64,000 nucleotides of DNA from Amphiura filiformis. Its lineage: Eukaryota > Echinodermata > Ophiuroidea > Amphilepidida > Amphiuridae. Shown piece after piece: positions 62,501 through 64,000 of the stretch. The stretch spans positions 49,489,281 to 49,553,280 of the forward strand of contig NC_092644.1 of assembly GCF_039555335.1 (NCBI RefSeq). The letters are read 5' to 3'. Numbering within the stretch: position 1 is the first letter of the stretch; each line of letters starts with the position of its first letter. The notes under the pieces were generated by a model. That model did no database searches and was not told where the DNA came from. It saw only the letters and a program-made list of their open reading frames with translations. The position numbers were made by a program, and so were the translations under genes.

Positions 62501-63316
62501 AATTTTATTCTTATTCACCGATTCTTTTGCGTCTATAAGTTCGTCAATATCGTCGTATAATTTACCAAAGTAAGCGACCACCATAAGCCAATGAAGTTGC
62601 TGCAAACTCCAAAGAACCACAATACCCGTTTGCTTGACGTAAGGAATGGACCATTCCGTTAGGTCTTTTCCACTTAGTGATGCTAGTTTATCACGAAGTA
62701 TCTCCAAATAAAGCACGTCTAATTTTATGTAGTGTTCTCCGATTTCGTTGTTGGAGAAAAGAGCACCATACGCAGTCGCTAAAAATGCAATAACTGTGTC
62801 TTGATTATTAGCTGTTGAATAAATATAGAATTGTCTATCGGCCCAGTCTTGAATAAACTTCATTTGATGTGGCGCGAAATCATCTGTCCGATGTTGCCAC
62901 ATATGTTCAAAATCACTTAACAATATTTGAAGGGAGTTCCCGTCTTTTGATAAATTTTTCACCAAAACCTGCAGATAATGATGAACACCCAGAAGTATTA
63001 CATTTGAATCTGATGTCAGGCTATAGCCAGGATAAGTAGTAAGAATGTCACAAATATGTCTGTTCTGTGGTGTAAATGATCTGTAATAGTGTTCCGCAAC
63101 GTGTACCAAATTACCGTTACTCTGCTGAATATCAAACTCATACACATACCAAAGCTTTTGACACGAAGATAAACCGGCTGCTGTGACTTGCCAAATATTT
63201 TTATCATGATTGAGGCTGCATGGAAGAGATATCTTTTCGTCATTCTCATTCTGTTGGAATATCGTCACAGAGAGTTTAGTTATCGGCAGCTTCCCGGTCC
63301 ATAGGTTGAAATAAAC
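26462..63316 (-). CDS. RNF213-like: RNF213-like giant AAA+ E3 ubiquitin ligase (5'-partial spliced model)
   Basis: The proposed join on the minus strand is 63316-62255, 57345-56317, 55361-55290, 44003-30215 and 26599-26462. All introns are phase 0, with consensus GT-AG borders. The visible part is about 5,360 aa; vertebrate RNF213 is about 5,200. The order matches the family: carbohydrate-binding-like modules, stalk, degenerate AAA modules, AAA3 and AAA4 with intact Walker A and B, and an RZ-type zinc finger. Family members form large cytosolic ATPase ligases on lipid droplets and on intracellular pathogens. The start codon is beyond 64,000, since the first exon here opens with an acceptor. 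Two one-base frame breaks lie in the giant exon (near 39155 and 35680). No RING finger is visible. Whether this is a functional paralogue or the only copy cannot be told here. Confidence 0.85.
27001..27556. mobile_element. TIR element in the last intron
   Basis: GTGACCATCCACATTGAAAC at 27002 has an inverted counterpart (GTTTGAGATGGATGGTCAC) ending near 27553. CGCTCGTAAAGTCGGC pairs with GCCGACTTTACGAGCG. Length about 555 bp, non-coding. Confidence 0.65.
27745..29615. repeat. Cluster of a 15-bp motif, GTATTCGTAGGTAAC, both orientations
   Basis: Exact or near copies begin at 27745(-), 28107(+), 28458(+), 28479(+), 28848(+), 28882(-), 29222(+), 29253(-), 29411(+) and 29601(+). The spacer DNA between copies shows no obvious similarity, so this is not an ordinary tandem repeat. 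The cluster lies in the proposed last intron of the RNF213-like gene. Confidence 0.8.
30194..35737 (-). CDS. RNF213-like giant exon, third segment (C-terminal region with RZ-type finger)
   Basis: An open frame of about 1,840 residues starts where the preceding frame breaks (35665-35737 overlap). It opens with PFKVEELKRTYFNLPVHRGF, the usual helical region after the AAA ring. At about residues 1121-1146 is a cysteine cluster, CVNCICG ... SCSICGRTC. Its C-x15-C-x2-C half matches the RZ finger spacing of RNF213, but the conserved NGH histidine is replaced by Cys. I find no C3HC4 RING in the interval before it, where the family usually has one. The C-terminal helical domain ends EFIGAEVE at a phase-0 GTGAGC donor (30214). 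The reading here is otherwise uninterrupted for 5.5 kb. Confidence 0.85.
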   Translation of the reverse strand: MPGCSPKVNKVKALFREPFKVEELKRTYFNLPVHRGFRQFYETEITKNQNTQLIIYTHSSIHFDFQECLEDISFQVEKLSNFKSQHDLTNRIQDFWKSDATLMILQCMPSLDADARNMSLAKCRLDQIRKEYLKDHENPNKHVCIVVHLDRSQSQTTSQPWHFSFLCGWQQFTIDSLESASPVLGDCLQKSLAEIFDSKDMQWQKVIDTNMLVWCFNCILYTENPRNVDSSLQLAHSIFQSDDVMKCFQRQIHKYLIRKERGSITSNSQDWQMEVACNTELLRTCSTLVGAMLEHMKQQIRIPLAKIIIFLEKVNSWKGSCNPLSTGKPNATENEKASKDEHVYWQACFQDTEVFDIAADDIGEPCGSETCPVPRSLLNLKYPFFIRFHQMIGSYLEWLLKGTSTNFDKCTDERLHLQLYDLIRNLPNFNHNDYLERHKEDFIYDLLNVYSERFAPNMSADLRVEVMKLLVAVPTPSADQGSDAFKCIADYYVFICLNQKILSAEMQLISVYEITKNDVTNLLRKLHNVKGGVVSNDESNIPSTSGAEPPRSPSEDMSHHEVEEVSPSDIHVDITEDTTQSRNYVDDIRTEDTLHAKIVTEICKALLPFGEVLDCYKGLEGWQQLTNFVLLLAEQVSIETSILTGQMCSETSILHFLRLCRDFVTLAVSLNLPEPHKFVISLANLALETDCKDVLDNEEVFHYINQQLDNSSIPKDSKEAFLSLYFNRCLDANLDTPIFCSILKSLVTQSGHLPVGSHPVLRNILHNDIKEDTDHDSLPLCEDVILTGKIDEERFPNIFAIDVELQSLKRECHFTIVCCDIIEDIAFYNNLSWVQISDVTSSDCQLIKTATKAVELVFNKPNDADDVMQNSSFQYVCAGSFLRAFIRATAEFFHLTKDPRLFTLGQKHHLLGNTLLNDILHDKYHEVSGLMLYLLKCMRTHISLFDLEKWVDTISDKLNVLNRLKFQEHLLTSRLGHNPLSYLPYYKESTSAVSLLLGQQRDRSKMNKLITTAKSSTDHQLGLVAAFSEMFYWVQSTTGMVDSDITEATWICGKIKEVLPASCSYFLQRLLTTEKTRDVLDLADADHDALHRKSVIIHATCLDIALNGKIHIALDEPMKESTPNTRCVNCICGFSLFYTISQRELTSCSICGRTCTADMEKDVTVASDVLESESDTPVVVQTIVRILHSSVRLSRLLQCEVSVGAGHTLQSENKPDDWIFDVTKSTGDGSSDLIPTREGIKTAEKTPGQNEQSPEDIESKVLKDQFEDNWNKLGETLGHDDETISLLLHTILRKILTAEKQKIEETLNSKMPELLMDSSTNQKAYIKRCLEAQGIHEKHIEYQVNELPCQQNESYKEHMKPRLLRRRSRPNFTDFKRQFLLNGRNIQTEHQFLRLYLRYQESLRYVRHLPIFLKWNSLITKQLGQSMERNQAKEQKIYSVLDTNGRTITSDQSSTETTSDIFREFTRAWNDVCDGWESLTGSCSQFGIMSDDRPVITCVMDTRDEDCPLHQIIRVLQNTQNEFLFNALSIASTSYSPSLNFLVREQGVSVIQRVPLDEARKEIIDFEWSDKLLQHSDVGTEYGDGCTISYNFLVIERLLARSLIMNKAILTDGAVFTQFAFSDELIHASSAIVLDVSQIIPQKDLDEDVKSAVITKIQSQKKFANKLLENLEIMLALLKKTGGESGKALEKYIERWSTQLPGSFSRDLLPEPQDAIKLCHVVALYRIPENHLADEYMDTLESRFRAALPGKMSNIIQLRMKGIGIKELETSARLIRLFAFRYLRPCSAVHTDTMNSHLLKIMGRASAGTMDLSVVSRVIDGLDVYVRQIFKIQEFIGAEVEVSTCSD
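35665..39162 (-). CDS. RNF213-like giant exon, second segment (AAA3 and AAA4 motor modules)
   Basis: AAA3 carries Walker A GETGCGKT (about residue 308) and Walker B WVFLDEIN (about 360). AAA4 carries Walker A GKPGCSKS (about 628), Walker B VVLLDEIGLAENSS (about 696) and the sensor segment VGISNWALDSAKMNRA. These are the two catalytically active modules of RNF213, and both look intact. A charged low-complexity insert (EEEEEEGGGKEEEKKKKK) lies near residue 1070. The segment begins MCIPSPVIILEVANTQKD, continuous with the preceding frame after a one-base shift. It ends CPGAVLKL... where a second one-base shift at a C3 run near 35680 would restore continuity with PFKVEEL. Confidence 0.9.
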   Translation of the reverse strand: MCIPSPVIILEVANTQKDVLRNSLPVCCAFPRKHLQWHGFDKYVISEEIGSPVQVVCHYLQAMKDETLDTKDIKLVGRPQLKPLRAEECRAILKLQYPDEEGLSFTIVDTFLSLFAQELRRMSASMYFDTRFLERMVGKERKKDLRSKFVRKMLDVSRQFSARSVKTSPVNENPDLRSRSSVSAVNVVSRMEDMVMWNESNHLFLAFHRQDSQTVTPIYRDITMVPRDIQNLFNTQLPNKYHTMLEYNRMFHDDLQRELEKVCRKTNKPFDRSKLQELSTGYALTPDNFLKMILIYLRIQSHIPVIIMGETGCGKTTLVMYLARVCEVLFFKLNLHAGVTEEDIVEKVQEWKQSATSTQSGETWVFLDEINTCDHLGLLNEIVCHHRCKGEHIPSSVVFIAACNPYRLRDKATTQVGLEGKANWKRDEQSKLVYRVHPLPETMTDYVWDYGALNETDERKYIESMLGQNERTFAALILMSQRFMRKHEGNNHCVSLRDVYRCKHLKTYFIKEFFTSEKQMVEIYVSTEPYLVNSEDIRSMILALCHCYHSRLIKEAERSKYRDEIAQTLSRSEGLKITSKQVEQIIEREQMDLLERMELPRGIARNEALRENVFVMLISILNKIPVFVIGKPGCSKSLAMQLIRNNLKGAGSKDEYFLTLPPVLVISYQGSESSTSEGIIKVFEKAKNYKEHNPRDLPVVLLDEIGLAENSSFNPLRVLHSQLEPQMGGFPPISVVGISNWALDSAKMNRAIHLCRPEPTKEDLEKTAVSIRSNAISSIRQGIRPAISDDCIKGLAKSYFDYQSMSSHSNFHGLRDYYCLIKYVATEAVKHHSEEPHDIVERGLLRNFGGSKAKMEAIEKIFSGNVGQMELTSKRQDVLELITDNVDDQNARHLMLITRGDSALNILERHLQVKESSRDITIIHGSKFSHDKSEQYNYQMLSEIILCMERSLLLVLKDLEGIGIYESLYDMLNQNYTVVGEKKKICRVALGAYSNPMCQVDDCFRCIVMIDENKVDLSDPPFLNRFEKQFITISDVMSDVQLETTEIVRQWTEEWIEVRDTSTVTCTYQEEEEEEGGGKEEEKKKKKIREDKTRQLKGIFLGFHEDTLLSLVYSQSLDSDGKFEEDPKNLAEICKNVLLKLACPGAVLKLTKSKLCLESPSKWKN
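39138..44003 (-). CDS. RNF213-like giant exon, first segment (beta-sandwich-like start, stalk, AAA1/AAA2)
   Basis: The acceptor TTGATATGCAG precedes GTA at 44003, phase 0. The exon starts VPTTFRVCIPIKDKKKIVTV and has HYQYAV and LREWKSEKEW, reminiscent of a third carbohydrate-binding-like beta sandwich. A long helical region like the dynein-type stalk follows. Near residues 1366-1384 FVAELETGCSKVINVLLHL is probably a degenerate AAA1 Walker A. Near 1526 SSQPGLGKSEYVKW is an AAA2 Walker A. The frame ends GMAVSGTQIC and then diverges. One extra A in the A3 run near 39155 would join it to the next segment. Confidence 0.87.
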   Translation of the reverse strand, partial: VPTTFRVCIPIKDKKKIVTVILSLRTKQDKMQNRSTKRIQMKHFDKFESNKFKRSGLVATKDVYLPMNQDIHYQYAVQTGLLREWKSEKEWRSAAPPKTGYDIFQHRVEISHNASSCNTCTGGSFLHVRSMLTALTNDNLMKSLLEIDEIGFPGKLCIEQTFEDFFKDWLDNELTKIEHHDEQQKQQQSLHVWKKVMFLMVLLAKVKAKTTYKTQWFFEERKLTLLSGFMGQCSRDDIPSSMLEKEVEDIAIWIVEGLRGNWVFLWQYLSNLISVGRLRHLRDRVKPPDFSPAHGNKATHQLQSALSNLLNKPEYSEELMICVIGEIKDINTLVKLLQALSVEKFRPIMENFKVIQNVSKRFEELIQGHRKDLNMLTQLWKNVRRFQIQGVRLALRHCIHRYFKEETTWSPADANVHTLLLDRELYEGKKSFLQIMNIVLCVKSSCDKLYCSQQLFLKVIQESSILKLLEQQELKELIERGIQSISSCPCKCDKTHYKEKVEISLKIQHTISRSDYLKGDEVILTRANESIHKLLKRVPMDAILEFICKASATEWSDEQLGFLTGHVNDRLRREDKKEQSQILVKILRDSQASDKVTIRSLSVASILRKLLDIIAEEVFAGEQHHSIDEGWFPNFEANVLALIHYNEFLAMTFQVSDSSTYQFHDHIGLNAIASLLKRLPTNVSEGDVTIAFVDEILKRKNDVFLLIKSLPGGHLSGDQWTDICKSAKDTKDTYFKTRSFLQHLITYLADICQLAIVANAKEVSEKAQECVRDKAGKLLLSKTSCPEYWGCLHSLIPFATELRHLVYSVTFFNVCRSFFDGSIPDLDILLVGKVTTSKSTKLSHVSKGEGSNPITYNEFIDIICRQCLPVYRKYGFVVARCDLNVPVSIILNLTEGIDNIGNDLIDELSFLSKECGEEASSRMKEAIVSLMKIPTLCQRAQQLKSVFRTFDVTDDKKATFKALDTLIHLSDSESKHSLTLGQIHKAVRRLDEIEEKFTPKNCWPVIEQLTNCRKLIQFVRSVIQEDLRYLVDAVEERSDQSVNEQTVSALIDVKQFMTPLLGVTVATQAEELIEGIYKTIKNTLETETTESISTKINTCVNNLYNLEDLHKNVANRGEMTKEKIYNATTRGVFRFKMTSTDERCQAKLTYKREGKHVTYGLEELNDLHSRALLIGNSQIQTEVYDTESLSSRVRPELPKFVARVNAVNDIVKLCQRLTESGHFEFREFEASGKDNDSLEKIRDQLKRKLDDWQNDISEARKQFYFLNFFQSKQLGILDRFFNTDVEVFFELVLLFRFVNPTIEVNTSLRNHYKAPTGKKNPRNSLLQLGGALDNIYKNAVYPDRKIPGFEQSSGSRKDVNVTHGSVFVAELETGCSKVINVLLHLYQYTTCYLPEPSQIVFCHSGTSWEEVWLLLERCKAAVLQYPARNVLYCLVSVEQLPTETQFKLVEEVKKMNKDNKRFLLALICCSGHYHHIIDQFSPNYTHKLGGYSDSELRTCFNEGWPALDTGLADAALKQRGDLIASVTVLTSSQPGLGKSEYVKWVASSIQRVVSTLQVSGPFSKDGLVKMLQTLPKKKQCVLHIDASEMTERQMFDCFIFEIAVIGMAVSGTQICASLHQL
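44385..44765. mobile_element. Dispersed TIR element, copy 1
   Basis: The body shares TTTTTGGGATCCCAATTTGC, a GTTGCGAGCGCAGCGAGCAG block and repeated GCTTGCCCCCC(T/C) segments with copies at 58173-58580, about 61120-61377 and about 61945-62140. The right end, CCCAGGGCTCATAATTATTG, is the family terminus. Confidence 0.7.
45615..46080. mobile_element. TIR element, GC-rich core
   Basis: TATAGACCTTTTTCTCACAC at 45615 pairs with the end at 46080. The TIRs run about 45 bp and include CAATCGATATTGGGGTC and GACCCCAATATCGATT. The interior has a CpG-rich stretch (about 45695-45735) unlike its surroundings. Non-coding. Confidence 0.7.
49075..52740 (-). CDS. LINE ORF2: endonuclease and reverse transcriptase (three one-base frame breaks)
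   Basis: It starts MVLTLSTFNCRGIQDTFKRK and has the endonuclease motifs QETHS, VGDLNLALSD, SRLDYILIS and SDHSIV. Reverse-transcriptase motifs follow: YRPISLL, GFLKGRSIGNNIR, FDSVSHEFL, GCPISPYLF and LADDTT (the catalytic aspartates). A C-terminal Cys/His motif begins FFCDKFPETVVH. The frame breaks lie near 52160 (C3), 51265 (T8) and 49240 (T5); each is consistent with one missing base. With those resolved the ORF is about 1,222 aa, the usual size for L1/Tx1 ORF2, ending at TGA 49075-49077. A further stretch to about 48940 may be decayed C-terminus. Confidence 0.85.
53514..54398 (-). CDS. LINE ORF1 protein (L1 ORF1p-like)
   Basis: This intact ORF is 294 aa. The N-terminus is basic and disordered (KQSPNLKKKKTNSAPK). 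A coiled coil at about residues 85-150 (KLESIMMERISDCENKL) comes next. Then DDLENRSRRNNIVLFGVPE marks the RRM-like domain of L1 ORF1p, followed by a basic C-terminal domain (KMAQFKKLQEEGRKPFF). Family members trimerise and coat the element's RNA as a chaperone. It lies 773 bp ahead of ORF2. Confidence 0.85.
   Translation of the reverse strand: MDFDGVIDKSGSKMGPSKHNRALESPTKQSPNLKKKKTNSAPKADMTGVEGHGSQNMAAPRGLSDSAKKLSFDDSQDQDAAPPSWFMNFEMRLEHRFNKLESIMMERISDCENKLKSFEMDVASVTSELQSVKDQNKLLLDKLDDLENRSRRNNIVLFGVPEADGSIKEDCLQRVNDIFHFAGLSTEDYAIERCHRTPSFRREGEQRPRIIHVAFSSFIMKEKVRKACISKFKTSKYHNAKLFVSEDVSQRVQQQRKQKMAQFKKLQEEGRKPFFVFPDIIKYRLSNGSVLTAK
55290..55361 (-). CDS. RNF213-like gene, 72-nt linker exon
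   Basis: The acceptor CTTAACTTCCAG and the donor AAG|GTAAAA bound an exon of exactly 24 codons, phase 0 on both sides: KQVDAFKVVDGELSKTSELS then EENK. It links the second carbohydrate-binding-like exon to the giant exon. It is too short to be a domain and, being symmetric, could be skipped without changing frame. It is assigned from splice signals and frame alone. Confidence 0.6.
56317..57345 (-). CDS. RNF213-like gene, carbohydrate-binding-like module exon 2
   Basis: This 1,029-nt exon (343 codons, phase 0 at both ends) has acceptor TTTTCTTTTCAG and donor GTGAGT. It begins IHFNLWTGSLPVTKVTV, a beta-sandwich start, and has LWYRYEYEISDG, the aromatic strand typical of CBM20-like starch/glycogen-binding domains. 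The second half is helical and contains EWSIPHVKQTGLEVLW and LYDDIDELLDAKES, then a C-terminal helix region rich in Lys/Glu. It is a duplicate of the exon at 62255-63316. If the donor is ignored, the frame stops after VSDSLI. Confidence 0.85.
58173..58580. mobile_element. Dispersed TIR element, copy 2 (complete)
   Basis: Terminal inverted repeats of about 40 bp: left TTAGGGGATGTGCAATAAGT, right ending TAATTATTGCACAGCCCCTT. The interior matches the copy at 44385-44765, including the GCGAGCGCAGCGAGCAGG block. Non-coding. Confidence 0.8.
58760..59200. repeat. Tandem repeat, about 145-bp unit, three copies
   Basis: Each copy has ATATTTCAAG(G/T)T(A/C)AA, GAGACATTGA(C/T)TGA, then CA(C/T)ATA(A/C)AGATG(T/C)CAAAACATG, and ends in an AATGATT block. 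Copies start near 58764, 58886 and 59047. Confidence 0.7.
59765..60123. mobile_element. MITE with CCCAGCAAACACAAAAC ends
   Basis: CCCAGCAAACACAAAAC at 59765 and GTTTGTGTTTGCTGGG ending at 60123 are the inverted ends. The interior repeats AAACGTTTT and AACATTTT motifs. Similar elements are widespread in aquatic animal genomes. No coding. Confidence 0.75.
61120..61377. mobile_element. Dispersed TIR element, copy 3 (right-truncated)
   Basis: A left terminus GAGAATTATGAGCTCCGAGG and the TTTTTGGGGTCCCAATTTGC block are present. The right half is replaced by the next element at 61378. Confidence 0.6.
61378..61652. mobile_element. Short TIR element with poly(T) interior
   Basis: GGCGACGAAAAAAAGAAACA and GTTCTACGGGC at the left pair with GCCCGTAGAAC ... 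TTTTTTTTTCGCC at the right. The inside repeats GGGTCGGTCGG and has a T run of about 20. Confidence 0.65.
61690..61960. repeat. Short-unit tandem repeat (AAGGTTCGCTATCTCT)
   Basis: About ten degenerate copies of a 16-30-bp unit read TCGCTAT(C/A)(T/A)CTAAGGT. It ends where the next GCTTACCCCC-type element copy begins. Confidence 0.75.
61945..62140. mobile_element. Dispersed TIR element, copy 4 (partial, duplicated tail)
   Basis: CGCTTACCCCCTCTCGACTT starts a partial copy. The family terminus AGGGCTCATAATTATTG occurs twice (about 62035 and 62125), indicating a duplicated or nested end. Confidence 0.6.
62255..63316 (-). CDS. RNF213-like gene, carbohydrate-binding-like module exon 1
   Basis: This 1,062-nt exon (354 codons, phase 0 at both ends) has acceptor TTTTTCTTTCAG and donor GAG|GTAAGA. 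It opens VYFNLWTGKLPITKLSVTI and has KLWYVYEFDIQQSNG, matching the exon at 56317-57345. The shared block EWSIPYVKQTGIVVLW ... LYDDIDELIDAKES is nearly identical to that exon, while the flanks are diverged. CBM20-like domains in this family are thought to bind glycogen-like glucans; that is family knowledge, not shown here. The acceptor at the left shows that more 5' sequence lies beyond the window. Confidence 0.83.
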
Positions 63317-64000
63317 CTGAAAGAAAAATTAAACAAAAGAAAAAGAAACATTTGAAATATATTTTTAAAGGGCACGATATCCATTGAAAGACGCAAGGCA
63401 GTCCATTTTGTCTTTGCACAAACAATAATGCTACACTGGGTGAACGTTTCATTTGAATTTTTGTGTGACATTTCACTAAGAGAAGTATTTTTTTATTTAA
63501 AAAAAATTATATTGAAGTTTTTTAAAAAGTAAATTTATGCAAAAGACATTCGTCCGAAAATCATACATATACTAGGGTACCTAAGTTTTGCTGTTCGTGT
63601 TTTACCTTGAATAAAGCTAGCGCTGTATTTCTTGTGGTATTATAACCATTTATAACATTTTTTTATATATTGTTAATTAATTAAATAATTAATATTTGCT
63701 TCTATCAAACAGATGGAGCAATTCAAAACTAGACATACTGTTGCTCACGAGCCACGAATATCAGACGGCGGCTTCTGAGTGACCTCATTTGACCTTTGAC
63801 CTCGGATAAACTCGGGTTGGCTACTCATGCTCCCTCGAATCAAGGATAATTTGCAACACATTTAAGCCCAATGGAGCCCATGTTAACATTTGATCTTTCC
63901 TGATGTTTGACCTCGTATGACCTTTACGGTTTCATACTCCCCAAGTGTCAGGGATCATTTTCCCCGAGTTACAGTCCAACTTTAAGATTTGGCCTTTGAC
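63317..64000. other. Upstream intron of the RNF213-like gene
   Basis: Intronic sequence by position. The last 300 bp have repeated TTTGACCT(T/C) words typical of degenerate repeats. No first exon or start codon is supported. Confidence 0.5.

Overview
This is eukaryotic genomic DNA, most likely from a marine invertebrate deuterostome such as an echinoderm or hemichordate. The reasons are multi-exon genes with GT-AG introns, AGGCCTA-rich AT-biased intergenic DNA, a tRNA-derived SINE, a Tx1/L1-type LINE, very many short inverted-repeat elements, and a giant RNF213 (mysterin) homologue. No prokaryotic features or CRISPR arrays are seen. The species assignment is inference.

Left part (about 2.45-11.6 kb, + strand): a five-coding-exon gene for a zinc-finger protein of about 746 aa. 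It has four C2H2 fingers of the U1/matrin-like H-x5-H type, followed by an Arg/Asp/Tyr-rich tail that contains seven copies of a 22-residue repeat. Upstream is a TIR transposon (248-2323) with a LINE fragment and a SINE nested inside it. Its third intron holds a tandem array that re-copies the end of exon 3 together with the splice donor.

Middle (about 11.6-26.4 kb): no convincing gene. It is filled with foldback and TIR elements, including a 1.18-kb near-perfect palindrome and a nested palindrome, plus minisatellites and local duplications.

Right part (26.5 kb to the end, - strand): most of an RNF213-like gene. The 5' end lies beyond 64,000. Two roughly 1-kb phase-0 exons (62255-63316 and 56317-57345) encode duplicated carbohydrate-binding-like modules. 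A 72-nt exon (55290-55361) and one 13.8-kb exon (44003-30215) follow. The giant exon carries a further beta-sandwich-like module, the stalk, the AAA+ modules (intact Walker A/B in AAA3 and AAA4) and an unusual RZ-type zinc finger. A polyQ/Arg-rich terminal exon (26462-26599) is proposed. The modelled part is about 5,360 aa, close to vertebrate RNF213. I see no RING finger. The 11.3-kb intron holds a full-length-looking LINE (ORF1 plus ORF2) in the same orientation. The intron next to the 3' end holds ten copies of a 15-bp motif.

Nine apparent single-base frameshifts break the two host genes and the LINE. Seven are one-base losses and two are one-base gains, nearly all in short homopolymers. 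Correcting them makes the zinc-finger coding length (2,241 nt), the RNF213 giant exon (13,791 nt) and LINE ORF2 (3,669 nt) all divisible by three. The pattern looks more like assembly base errors than biological decay.
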